From assembly GCA_964420035.1 (NCBI GenBank), contig CAYQQR010000012.1, positions 1-64,000 on the forward strand: a stretch of 64,000 nucleotides of DNA, in the 5' to 3' direction. Below the pieces are notes generated by a model, which had not been told where the DNA came from, did not search any database, and saw nothing but the letters and a program-made list of their open reading frames with translations. The stretch's first letter is position 1, and the number at the start of each line of letters is the position of its first letter. The translations under genes and the position numbers were made by a program. Shown in pieces: positions 42,696 to 51,205 of this stretch. Source of the DNA: CAYQQR01 sp964420035 (GTDB taxonomy: Bacteria; Bacteroidota; Bacteroidia; Bacteroidales; SM23-62).

Positions 42696-43812
42696 GATGA
42701 TATCCCGGTGCAGTGATCTCATTGGCCCGATAACGCTGATACGCTTCCTGGTCCAGGGGGTAGTCCCAGCATCCCATTCTATGGATCTTTTTACCTCCGA
42801 AACCGGTTTTAAATCTGTACAAGCCATGCATGGGGTGGGAGGGATCGGGCGTGGGCGAAATCCCAAACATGTCGTATTCCGAGCATCCAAATTCCCTGGA
42901 CCGTTTGATGGCTTCCCACTGCAAGGCATAGGCAGCCATTGTATTTCTGTTATTCGACGAGGAGACACCATAAAGATAGGTGGCCCGCTTGCCGGATATG
43001 GCTAAAAACATGGCTGCCAATGCATTGCCATTTTTTTCAGCAAGCAAAAACTTAATATCTGTACCGGGATCATTGCTCTTCCAGGCGGTTTCCAGTACGT
43101 TTTCAAAATAGGTCCGGGAATGAGCATAGAGGTGATTGCGCTGCACAGTTTGCTTGTACAATGATTGCCAGGCATCAAGTTTACCCTGACCCGAAGGATG
43201 AACTTCAACGCCCCTCCTGGAAGATAAGCGGATGTTGTACCTTGTTTTGGATCTCATTTGTGAGAGGAGGTTCCCCGGACTTTGCTTCAGATCAATGAAT
43301 AGGGTATGGGCGGGCAGAATATCAGTGTTTGCCTTGAAAAGGTTCCAATGGGTTGTATTGAAGTTGAAACGAAATTCCTGCTTCTTTTTGTCGGGTGGCC
43401 CCAGCCAGTTATGATCCGGATCGTACCAATGTTCATCCCTGGCCCAATGCGATTCCCATGGCAGGTCGTAACGGATCATAAAACAGCTCTGCGGAAGATA
43501 GGTTCTCAATGATTCCGAAAGTTCCTCCAGCATCAAACCCTGCTGGTCCTCCGCGGGTTCCAGCCTGGGACCATAAGGAACATAAGCAATGCTGTTCTCC
43601 TCATCAGGATATTGAAGAAGGACCAACAGGTCATCGTCCAGGTATTGAGATCCGGGACTTCCGTTTCCGGGATCCCTGTCCTTGATTTTAAATCTGAAAG
43701 CTTTGGGCGTCAGGCCCTGTTTTTGCTTAAGTTTTGCCCAGTATCTGGTTTGCTGTAAAAGGGAGGTTTCCCGGATGGAATGATAATACTTCTGTTCCAG
43801 TCCAATCACCAT
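42685..43812 (-). CDS. FemAB/BioF2-like GNAT-fold aminoacyltransferase
   Basis: A 375-residue protein of the FemAB-like (peptidoglycan bridge / lipid II aminoacyl-transferase) superfamily, which has two GNAT-fold domains. RSKTRYNIRLSSRRGVEV is the typical linker after the first domain, and FLLAEKNGNALAAMFLAISGKRATYLYGVSS marks the second; ALQWEAIKRSREFGCSEYDMFGI completes it. Members attach amino acids to lipid II or make capsule/exopolysaccharide amides. The 36-base upstream extension starts with TTG, so the ATG at 43812 is chosen. It is convergent with recQ and the 3' ends overlap by 11 bases. Confidence 0.85.
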   Translation of the reverse strand: MVIGLEQKYYHSIRETSLLQQTRYWAKLKQKQGLTPKAFRFKIKDRDPGNGSPGSQYLDDDLLVLLQYPDEENSIAYVPYGPRLEPAEDQQGLMLEELSESLRTYLPQSCFMIRYDLPWESHWARDEHWYDPDHNWLGPPDKKKQEFRFNFNTTHWNLFKANTDILPAHTLFIDLKQSPGNLLSQMRSKTRYNIRLSSRRGVEVHPSGQGKLDAWQSLYKQTVQRNHLYAHSRTYFENVLETAWKSNDPGTDIKFLLAEKNGNALAAMFLAISGKRATYLYGVSSSNNRNTMAAYALQWEAIKRSREFGCSEYDMFGISPTPDPSHPMHGLYRFKTGFGGKKIHRMGCWDYPLDQEAYQRYRANEITAPGYHLSV

Positions 43813-44234
43813 AATTCGCACTGTAAAGGAAAGAAATTTTATGCCCAATTACCAATTTAAGACTACCGGATTGGCAGGGGATACAAAGAACCGTGAAGCA
43901 GGAGTGTTGAAAAGCCATCCTCCTGCGCCAAGGCTTGCACCTGCGCTTTAGCTTTGGCGGCACGCTGACGGAGGACGCAGAAGAGCTGAAGAGTGAAAGA
44001 GAATTCAGAATGAGGGTGTGAGTATTGGGTATCGGTATAATTACTGTTCAGTTGTTAATCCAGTTTTATGAATTTGATATTTGATCCTGTAAATACTCAG
44101 CGAACGCTCCCTTTTTACACACCTGAATCTATACTTTCCCTGATTTTTTATTTTTTCAGTTCATCCTGCACCGGTATCTTCGTGTTTTATTACCTTTGCC
44201 GGTGGCCGAAACCAATAATCGATATCGGTAAGCA
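43813..44234. other. Intergenic region with a nested palindrome and a dispersed repeat
   Basis: No gene is seen in these 422 bases. A composite palindrome spans 43918-43975: outer arms TCCTCC/GGAGGA and inner arms CGCCAA (43926-43931)/TTGGCG (43954-43959). An inverted copy of the 27-bp dispersed repeat lies at 44003-44029 (23 of 27 positions match the copy at 19915-19941). The last 140 bases are AT-rich and contain a Bacteroidota -7 box (44191-44198), probably for the following His-rich gene. Both neighbouring genes face away from the region. Confidence 0.6.
44191..44198 (+). promoter_or_regulatory. -7 box upstream of the His-rich/TonB unit
   Basis: TACCTTTG at 44191-44198 is a perfect TAnnTTTG box, 37 bases before the GTG at 44235. 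No matching TTTG stands 19 bases upstream. The region between 44200 and 44235 could hold a metal-regulator operator, but I find no clear Fur or Zur palindrome. Confidence 0.35.
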
Positions 44235-44609
44235 GTGAAGGCAATTTCTTTATATCGTTCTGAAATTCGATTTATGTTCACATGCCTGTTAGTGGCCTTA
44301 TTCACTCTCCAGGTTTCCAACCGTACCGTTTTTATTCATTCCCACCATTTACCCGACGGACGGGTGGTCACCCATGCCCATCCCTATGATAAAGGTAATG
44401 ATAAGGATCCTTACAAAACCCATCACCACAGTCTTGCACAATTCTACTTGTTAAATAGCCTTGATTTATTATTCTTCTCGTTTACCGCGCTGGCATCCCT
44501 GATCGCGGTATTCGGCCTTATCCGGCATTATTTACCGACCCTAAAAGGATATCCGAATCCATCCCTTCATCCGCGCACGGGACGTTCCCCTCCCTGCTTA
44601 GCGGCATAA
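44235..44609 (+). CDS. Small histidine-rich membrane protein, partner of the TonB receptor
   Basis: A 124-residue protein (start GTG at 44235, or ATG at 44274). It has two hydrophobic segments (about 14-30 and 73-94). Between them lies a His-rich stretch: FIHSHHLPDGRVVTHAHPYD and THHHSLAQF, nine histidines within about 45 residues. The layout of a single-pass export signal, periplasmic His-rich loop and second helix suggests metal binding at the membrane or in the periplasm. It is 106 bases upstream of the TonB receptor ATG, same strand, so a metal or metal-complex uptake pair is a fair inference. No named family is recognised. Confidence 0.7.
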   Translation: MKAISLYRSEIRFMFTCLLVALFTLQVSNRTVFIHSHHLPDGRVVTHAHPYDKGNDKDPYKTHHHSLAQFYLLNSLDLLFFSFTALASLIAVFGLIRHYLPTLKGYPNPSLHPRTGRSPPCLAA

Positions 44610-44715
44610 GCAAGTTTTTTCCCGGGAATTATTTCGCGTGTGGAATTACTATATCCACCCGCCCTGTTTCCATTTCGTTCAAAGAATACATTTTCACTCC
44701 CATAATTCTAGCATA

Positions 44716-47100
44716 ATGTCGCTATTCAGAAAAAAATTATTTATTCTTATAATACTTTCTGTTATTGCAATAACGGTATCGGCCCAAAAAGAAAAAACCG
44801 ATGCCATTATTGTCGGTCATGTGGTTGCCGAGGGCAAACATTTGCCTTTTGTGAATGTAAGCGTCAAAGGAACCACGATGGGCACGGTTACCGATGAGAC
44901 CGGTCATTACCAGTTGGTGAAATTACCGGCAGGCCCGGTAACCCTGGTTGTGAGTGCGGTAGGGTACAAATCCCTGGAAAAAACCATTATTGCTGAAGCC
45001 AACACCACCAGGGAAGTCAATTTTGATCTTGAAAAAGATATCCTGCACCTGGATGAAGTGGTAATATCCGCTGATCGTACGGGCAGAAAAAGGACAGAAG
45101 CTCCGGTGATGGTTTCAACCATCAAACCTGAATTATTCAGCAATATCCAGTCGGTTACCTTGAGCGAAGGACTGAATTTCAGCCCGGGTTTACGCCTGGA
45201 AAACAACTGCCAGAACTGCGGGTTCACCCAGGTTCGAATGAACGGACTGGAAGGGCCATACACCCAAATTCTGATAAACAACCGTCCTGTTTTTAGTTCT
45301 CTTGCAGCAGTATATGGATTGGAATTCATTCCCTCCAGTATGATCGAAAGGGTGGAGGTATCGCGTGGCGGGGGATCGGCACTGTATGGCAGCAACGCAA
45401 TTGCCGGTACGATAAACATCATATTAAAGGAACCCCTTAGAAATACCTATGAAGTTGGAGTAAACAATACCATAACCGGAACAGGATTCAATAAACCGGG
45501 GGGATCCGTACCGGATTATTCAGCCCATTTCAATACTTCATTGGTGTCTGACGATTTAAAAACGGGAATGACCCTTTATGGATTCTCAAGAAAAAGAAAT
45601 ATGTTTGATGCCAATGATGACGGCTTTTCGGAACTTTCGCGGTTGAAGAATCTGAGTCTGGGGACCCGCCTGTTTCACCGCTTCAGTTACCGGAGCATTT
45701 TATCAGTTGATTTTTTTAATATCCGGGAGGACAGGGACGGGGGGAGCAAGCCTGACCGGCCCCTTCACGAGAGAGATATTGCCGAAGCCGTTAAGCACAA
45801 CATGGCCGTTGGAGCGATCACTTATGAGCAATATTTGCGCGAATATGATCTTTTGTCTGTTTATGCTTCCGGCCAATATCTGGACCGTGATTCATATTAT
45901 GGTGCGCACCGGTCCCTGAGTGCATACGGGAATTCAAAGGACAAGAGTTATAATTTCGGGGCTCAGTATAAATTAGCCTTCGATCATACTTCGGTTGTTG
46001 CGGGGATTGAAAATACAGGGAGCTTGTTGACGGATAAAAAACTGGGCTATCCCGACTATGATAATGCCGTTATTGAAGGGGACAGCATCATATCGGTACC
46101 GCATGTACCCTGTACCCTAATCGCGGATCAACATTTGAATACCACGGGCTTTTTCCTTCATTACGAAACAAAATGGAAACGGACCCGGATCGCGGTGGGG
46201 ACCCGCATGGACCGTTACCAGGTCAAGAATCTTGCCAGGGAAGGACAGGGATTTAATACAGGAAATGTATTCAGCCCACGGCTTAGCTTAATGTATTCCA
46301 TCACCGGCCAGCTGAAGGCCAGGACCTCCTATTCCCATGGTTATCGTGCACCGCGGATCTTTAACGAAGATTTGCATATAGAGACTTCAGGGGCAAGGCA
46401 GGTCATCATTGCCAATGATCCTGATCTGAAACAGGAAACCAGTCGCTCGGTGAAAGCCTCCCTGGATTACACTGGCATCATCGGAAAGATTTATACCGGT
46501 CTGTTGATCGAAGGCTTTTATACCCGCCTGATGGATCCTTTTGTAAGTGAAATAGGGATACCGGATGAAAATGGCAGGGTGATCTATACCCGCGAGAATG
46601 CAGAAGACGAGGCCACGGTTTCCGGTGTAAATCTGGAATTAAAGATCAATTACGGGAAAACCGCGGTATTCAGTTCCGGTTTCACCTTTCAAACCAGCCG
46701 GTATGAAGAACCACAGGATTTTAATGAAAGAGATTTCTTCAGAAGCCCCAATCAGTATGGCTTCTTTACATTTGACTGGAAGGCAAAGAAAAAGTTTGGA
46801 TTTTCTGCTACCGGCAACTATACCGGTACCATGCTGATGCCCTATTTTGGTCCGGAAACAAATCCGGAAACCGGCGAGCTCAGGGAATCCGATCCCTTTC
46901 TCGACCTGGGGCTGAAGTTAAAGTATACAATGAAATTGAACGGAGCGAGCATGCAATGGTACACGGGGATCAAAAATATATTCAATGCCTATCAATCCGA
47001 TTTTGATACGGGTATCGACCGGGATCCGGGATATATCTACGGACCGGTGAACCCGCGAAGCATTTACCTTGGGATCAAGATCGGCAATGTCTTGGATTGA
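44716..47100 (+). CDS. TonB-dependent outer membrane receptor
   Basis: A 794-residue receptor. Signal peptide MSLFRKKLFILIILSVIAITVSAQ (the frame is open 26 codons upstream, but this ATG fits). Next comes a carboxypeptidase-regulatory-like domain (about 30-115; VIVGHVVAEGKHLPFVNVSV), then the plug (about 125-240), which contains NNCQNCGFTQVRMNGLEG and the typical VEVSRGGGSALYGSNAIAGTINI, and a 22-strand barrel. The two Cys of NCQNCG in the plug are unusual and may be redox- or metal-related. It is distinct from SusC proteins (no SusD partner). Its upstream His-rich neighbour argues for metal, metallophore or haem uptake. Confidence 0.85.
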   Translation: MSLFRKKLFILIILSVIAITVSAQKEKTDAIIVGHVVAEGKHLPFVNVSVKGTTMGTVTDETGHYQLVKLPAGPVTLVVSAVGYKSLEKTIIAEANTTREVNFDLEKDILHLDEVVISADRTGRKRTEAPVMVSTIKPELFSNIQSVTLSEGLNFSPGLRLENNCQNCGFTQVRMNGLEGPYTQILINNRPVFSSLAAVYGLEFIPSSMIERVEVSRGGGSALYGSNAIAGTINIILKEPLRNTYEVGVNNTITGTGFNKPGGSVPDYSAHFNTSLVSDDLKTGMTLYGFSRKRNMFDANDDGFSELSRLKNLSLGTRLFHRFSYRSILSVDFFNIREDRDGGSKPDRPLHERDIAEAVKHNMAVGAITYEQYLREYDLLSVYASGQYLDRDSYYGAHRSLSAYGNSKDKSYNFGAQYKLAFDHTSVVAGIENTGSLLTDKKLGYPDYDNAVIEGDSIISVPHVPCTLIADQHLNTTGFFLHYETKWKRTRIAVGTRMDRYQVKNLAREGQGFNTGNVFSPRLSLMYSITGQLKARTSYSHGYRAPRIFNEDLHIETSGARQVIIANDPDLKQETSRSVKASLDYTGIIGKIYTGLLIEGFYTRLMDPFVSEIGIPDENGRVIYTRENAEDEATVSGVNLELKINYGKTAVFSSGFTFQTSRYEEPQDFNERDFFRSPNQYGFFTFDWKAKKKFGFSATGNYTGTMLMPYFGPETNPETGELRESDPFLDLGLKLKYTMKLNGASMQWYTGIKNIFNAYQSDFDTGIDRDPGYIYGPVNPRSIYLGIKIGNVLD

Positions 47101-47130
47101 ACCTCAGCTTTTTTGAATTACGCGAGCGCG

Positions 47131-47233
47131 TTCCCCGTAGCTCTGCCGCTGAGTAAGCGAGCACCATTAAAATAAACAATTAATCGGTGATTGGCTCCGC
47201 CGAGCTAAAGGTTCCCCGCGGCTTGCCGCGAGG
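47131..47233. repeat. Second pair of REP-like hairpins
   Basis: TTCCCCGTAGCTCTGCCGC (about 47131-47149) and GTTCCCCGCGGCTTGCCGCGAGG (47211-47233, shown without its first and last bases elsewhere) correspond to the two hairpins at 71-138. Between them lies an AT-rich spacer with AACAATTAAT and a third small palindrome GGCTCCGCC. The element sits between the TonB receptor and the BspA-like gene, whose 3' ends face each other, so it may also serve as a bidirectional terminator. Confidence 0.6.
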
Positions 47234-47327
47234 AGAGTCAATGGTGCGATCGGGGTCACGTCCCGGAAGGACAGGCCAAAATAACTGAGCCATCCGGGTT
47301 CGTCAAAATCGCCCCGGTGAGTGGTCC

Positions 47328-50300
47328 TTACCTGGCCACCTGTACCTTTTCGATGATGATCCTGTCGGTTGTATGGATCTGCAAAAAGTATATGCCGGGG
47401 CGAAGGTGGCCTACGCTGATCTCGTGCTCAAAAGCTTGGATGGTTTCAACAGAAAGTACCTGTCCGGTAAGGTTGATCAGGCATAGTTTCTGCATCATTT
47501 CCGTGGATTCAACGAATAGCTTACTTCGTGCCGGGGTTGGATAGAGAGCTATTTCACATCCGGTAATTTCCTGAACCGAAACATCCTCCACCTCAAATGT
47601 TGCTGTCAGGGTTACATGACCCGCCGGCATGGTGAGGGTCGCTTCGGCAGTCCCGGCATCGTCGAGATGGGCCGTATCCCCGGTCCAGCCGGAGAAGACA
47701 TACCGGGTTTCAGCCGTGGCGGTCAGCGTAATCACATCCCCCATGTTGTAGTGATCCTGCGCGGGATTCCGGCTCACCGTTCCGGCCCCATCCGGTTCGA
47801 TAGTTATTGTGAGTGTATAATCGACCGGTGCAAACGTAGCAGTAAGCGTTATATGATCTGCCGGCATGAGCACCGTTATTTCGGCCGCGTTCGCATCATC
47901 GATATGGGCGATATCCCCCGACCATTCCACAAAACTGTAACCATCTTCGGGAAGGGCGGTCAGGGTAAGCGTATCGCCCCAGTGGTAGTAATCTTTTTCC
48001 GGATCAAATGCTACGGTGCCTGATCCTGCCGGAGTGGTATTTGCGGTTACTTCAAAATCAAAAGGTGCAAAATTGGCGGTCAGTGTTTTGTTTTCAGCAG
48101 GCACTTCAAAGCTGTAATCGGCAAGCGTACTCACTTCGTCACCATTTTCGCCGGTCCAGTTGACAAACGTAAAATTGGGGTTTGCAACCGCATGCACCGT
48201 CACATGATCTCCTTCGTTAAACAATCCATCTCCTTCAACAACTCCTCCTTCGGCCGGACTTTTGGCAAGCGCTATATAATACATCTCAAACACCTCCGTT
48301 GAGAGTCCGCCATCATAGATGGTCCAGTTCAGCTCCTGGATCAAAAAATCCCTTCGATCGGCCGGCAAGTCAGCGCTGTACTTGCTTTGGCCTCCGTGAA
48401 AGATTAGATTTTCCTGCAGATCAAGGTGGGACCACCGCACCAACAGTTTATTGTAATTTTCAGTGGACAGGGCAGCAGTCACAAGAAAATCCGTGAAGTC
48501 TTCCACGTTCGAAACGTCCCATTCACTGATATCCTGGTCAAAGGGGCATGACCGGAACATCCCGGACATGTTTGTGACACGGCTCACGTCCCAGGAACTG
48601 ATATCCTGGTTAAAGTCCGATGACCGGAACATATCGCCCATAACGGTTACATTTCCGACCTCCCAGTCACTGAGATACTGGTTAAAATCGGACGCGAACA
48701 TAAACATTCCCCACATGCTTTCCACATTGTTCACATCCCAGTTCCCGATGGGGTGATTAAAAGGGGAACCATAGAACATTCCGGCCATATTCGTCACATT
48801 GGCGACATTCCAGGACCCGATCGCCCGGTTGAATTCAGATCCGGAGAACATGCCGTTCATATCGGTAACATTGCTAACGATCCAGGGACCGATGTCCTGG
48901 TTAAAATCGGAATCAGCGAACAATCTACTCATGTTGGTTACCTGGCTCACGTCCCAACCACTGATATCCTGGTTGAACGGGGTCCTCTCAAACATCGAAC
49001 GCGTATCTGTCACCTTGCTCACATCCCATCCGCTGATATCCTGATTGAAAGCGGAGTTCCTGAACATGAGTGCCATCGATGCGACATTCCCGGATGCCTG
49101 GTCAAAGAAATCGCCCGCGGTAAACGCGGTCACCCCGGTATGCGCGAACATGTATTCCGCACTGGTAATGCCTGTGACGCCGTCGGAAACCGGGGTCAGA
49201 ATATCTTTCAGCAAGGGGGCATACGGACAATGTACCCAGCCCCCCGTGGTTTTATAGGCGATACGTTGGGCCTGGCCCTTCACCTTAATGGTCCATTCAC
49301 CGGCCTCCCCATAGTCGTGTAAGGGTTCAACATCCCCATTGTACACGACAGCGCTGTCCTCTTTCCAAAGCACGCAAAGGTCTAATGCTCCATCGGCAAT
49401 GAACTTATAGTCGGTCTGCTCTGCCGTGGTTTCAATCACAAAGGTGTAGGTGTTTTCCTGTTCCGGGTAGAGGTCAAAATGCGCCGTGATCGTTACATTA
49501 TCAGCAGGCATGGTAAAAGTTGTTGCCGGGGCGTTCGCGTCGTTAAAAATGCCTCCGGTAGCTTCCCAGTTGACGAATTGGAAAAAGGGATGCGCGGTAG
49601 CACTGACAGCAACGGTTTCGCCTTCTTCGTAAAAGCCTTCACCCGCGGAGTTTCCTCCCTGGCCGGGCATTGACGTAACGTGCAGGTAGAGCAGATCAAA
49701 TTCCTCCCCGGTGTCACCTGCATCCGTGAAGTTCCAGTTAAATGTATTTTCTATGTAGGTTCTTCGCTCTGCCGGGAATCCAAGGTCGTAGGTGCTGTTA
49801 TCCGCCTGGAAGTAATTATCCGCCTCCAACTCCTGGTAGGACCATTTAACCAGGAGCTTGTTATAGTTTTCCGTTGAAAAGGAGGATCCGTTCAGGAAAG
49901 CGGTAAATCCTTTTACATTGGAGACATCCCATCCGCTGATATCCTGGTCGAACGGCGTATCTGAGAACATATAGCTCATCAGGGTTACATTGGAGACATT
50001 CCAACCACTGATATCCTGGTTGAACGGAGTTTTCGGAAACATGCTGTACATGTTGGTTACGTTTGACACATCCCAGCCACTGATATCCTGGTTAAAGGCA
50101 CTCCCCTCGAACATGCCGGATGTGCTGGTGATGTTGCTCACATCCCACCCCCCGATATTCTGGTTGAAAGAGGAGGCATTTCGGAAGAGACCGTTCGCGT
50201 AGGTAACATTTCCGACGTTCCAGCTGCCAATATCCTGGTTGAAGGGGGTGTCGCTGAACATATAACCCATGGCCGTCACGCTCGACACATCCCAGCCACC

Positions 50301-50861
50301 AATGTCCTGATCAAAGAAAGCGTTTCCCTGGAACATGCTGTTCATATTCGAAACCCGGCTTACATCCCAGCCACTGATATCCTGGTTAAAATCAGCATTG
50401 CGGAACATGTTGCTCATATCTGTTACATTGCCGGATGTTTCATCAAAAAAACCGGCCGCTGTAAAGCTTGTAACCTTCGTATCCATAAACATCTTATTGG
50501 CACTTGTAATCCCGATAACACCTGTGGAAACGGGTGTCAGGATGTCTTTAAGCATGGGAGCATAGGGACAATCCCAGTCCGTGCTGAAAGCGATCCGGCT
50601 TGCCGTGCCCTTTATTTGAAGGGTCCATTCACCGGCTTCACCATAGTCGTGAGCGGGCATAACGGATCCGTTAAAGATATCTGTGCCACTGCCATCCCCC
50701 CAATCGACCTCGAATTCAAAAGCATCATCTACGATGAAGGCGTATTCGGTTTTTTCCCCGCTGGTTTCGATCACAAAATCGAAGGTATTTTGCGCGACCA
50801 CTCGCGGGAGAAAATTCAGGGCAATAAAGGAAAAAATGATGTGAAAGAAATATCGTTTCAT
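47328..50861 (-). CDS. Giant BspA-like (DUF285) surface protein with T9SS sorting domain
   Basis: A 1177-residue exported protein. The ATG at 50861 gives signal peptide MKRYFFHIIFSFIALNFLP; a TTG seven codons earlier is ignored. Two homologous halves each contain a beta-domain (FVIET-x-x-E-x-T-x-Y-x-FI), a DUF285 block of ~24-residue units with core FNQDISGWDVSNV (7 in half one, 8 in half two), a YNKLLV-x-WS segment and an InlB B-repeat-like module. Three more B-repeat-like modules and a type A T9SS sorting domain (ALYPTPARSKLFVES) finish it. DUF285/BspA proteins mediate adhesion and are also found in mycoplasmas and parasites. At DNA level the units form ~72-bp tandem repeats prone to recombination. 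Confidence 0.92.
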   Translation of the reverse strand: MKRYFFHIIFSFIALNFLPRVVAQNTFDFVIETSGEKTEYAFIVDDAFEFEVDWGDGSGTDIFNGSVMPAHDYGEAGEWTLQIKGTASRIAFSTDWDCPYAPMLKDILTPVSTGVIGITSANKMFMDTKVTSFTAAGFFDETSGNVTDMSNMFRNADFNQDISGWDVSRVSNMNSMFQGNAFFDQDIGGWDVSSVTAMGYMFSDTPFNQDIGSWNVGNVTYANGLFRNASSFNQNIGGWDVSNITSTSGMFEGSAFNQDISGWDVSNVTNMYSMFPKTPFNQDISGWNVSNVTLMSYMFSDTPFDQDISGWDVSNVKGFTAFLNGSSFSTENYNKLLVKWSYQELEADNYFQADNSTYDLGFPAERRTYIENTFNWNFTDAGDTGEEFDLLYLHVTSMPGQGGNSAGEGFYEEGETVAVSATAHPFFQFVNWEATGGIFNDANAPATTFTMPADNVTITAHFDLYPEQENTYTFVIETTAEQTDYKFIADGALDLCVLWKEDSAVVYNGDVEPLHDYGEAGEWTIKVKGQAQRIAYKTTGGWVHCPYAPLLKDILTPVSDGVTGITSAEYMFAHTGVTAFTAGDFFDQASGNVASMALMFRNSAFNQDISGWDVSKVTDTRSMFERTPFNQDISGWDVSQVTNMSRLFADSDFNQDIGPWIVSNVTDMNGMFSGSEFNRAIGSWNVANVTNMAGMFYGSPFNHPIGNWDVNNVESMWGMFMFASDFNQYLSDWEVGNVTVMGDMFRSSDFNQDISSWDVSRVTNMSGMFRSCPFDQDISEWDVSNVEDFTDFLVTAALSTENYNKLLVRWSHLDLQENLIFHGGQSKYSADLPADRRDFLIQELNWTIYDGGLSTEVFEMYYIALAKSPAEGGVVEGDGLFNEGDHVTVHAVANPNFTFVNWTGENGDEVSTLADYSFEVPAENKTLTANFAPFDFEVTANTTPAGSGTVAFDPEKDYYHWGDTLTLTALPEDGYSFVEWSGDIAHIDDANAAEITVLMPADHITLTATFAPVDYTLTITIEPDGAGTVSRNPAQDHYNMGDVITLTATAETRYVFSGWTGDTAHLDDAGTAEATLTMPAGHVTLTATFEVEDVSVQEITGCEIALYPTPARSKLFVESTEMMQKLCLINLTGQVLSVETIQAFEHEISVGHLRPGIYFLQIHTTDRIIIEKVQVAR

Positions 50862-50879
50862 GGTTGTATTGTTCAGGTG

Positions 50880-50887
50880 CAAAATTA
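50880..50887 (-). promoter_or_regulatory. -7 box upstream of the BspA-like gene
   Basis: The minus strand reads TAATTTTG, a perfect -7 element. Transcription would start near 50873, only about 12 bases before the ATG at 50861. No clear -33 element is seen. Confidence 0.3.
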
Positions 50888-50931
50888 GCGAAAAATAAAA
50901 TTAATGGTTGAGTGTCATCAACCGGTTGATT

Positions 50932-51129
50932 TCATTTTCCGAAGCAGTATCTGAGTTGGATGTTCAGACTTTTTCTGTGATCCATGCACATGCCGATAAG
51001 CAGTTCGGCCCTCTCATAGTCTTTAAACGATTTGTTGAGGTTGTGGTATTCAATGAGGTCACCGATCGGGGTTCCCCTGTATTCGGGGAATATGTCGTCT
51101 TTATTCGTAATTTGAACTAATCGATCCAT
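50932..51129 (-). pseudogene. Truncated beta-class carbonic anhydrase
   Basis: 65 codons, of which the first ~56 match the N-terminus of Bacteroidota beta-carbonic anhydrases (about 180-210 residues): MDRLVQITNKDDI, EYRGTPIGDLIEYHNL and LLIGMCMDHRK. CMDHR is the C-x-D-x-R motif with one zinc-ligand Cys and the catalytic dyad Asp/Arg. The homology ends after LNI; the following residues QLRYCFGK are unrelated and the His and Cys zinc ligands (H-x2-C) are absent. A promoter and ATG may still exist, but the product could not hold zinc. The lost 3' end coincides with the gap next to the BspA-like gene. Confidence 0.8.
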
Positions 51130-51205
51130 AGATTGATTTGATGATTGTTTGATTGGTTGATTTTTTGATTGTCATCCCGCACTTGATGCGGGATCTCTGC
51201 ATTTC
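51130..51205. repeat. GATTG-type direct repeats and an 8-bp-stem palindrome
   Basis: Five variants of GATTGnTTT/GATTGGTT are followed by ATCCCGCA (51174-51181), loop CTTGA, and TGCGGGAT (51187-51194), a perfect hairpin. The latter resembles the widespread GTCATCCCGCACTTGATGCGGGATCT-type palindrome of many bacteria. It contains the last codons of the TspO-like gene. Confidence 0.65.

Noticed and set aside
43727..43963. A 78-codon minus-strand frame over the start of the FemAB-like gene
   Set aside because: Its first part is the composite palindrome at 43918-43975 and its rest is antisense-frame reading of the FemAB-like gene start; composition is arginine/proline-rich noise.
48753..49322. A 189-codon plus-strand frame opposite the BspA-like gene
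   Set aside because: It arises because the 72-bp repeat units lack stops on the opposite strand; periodic pseudo-protein with no independent features.
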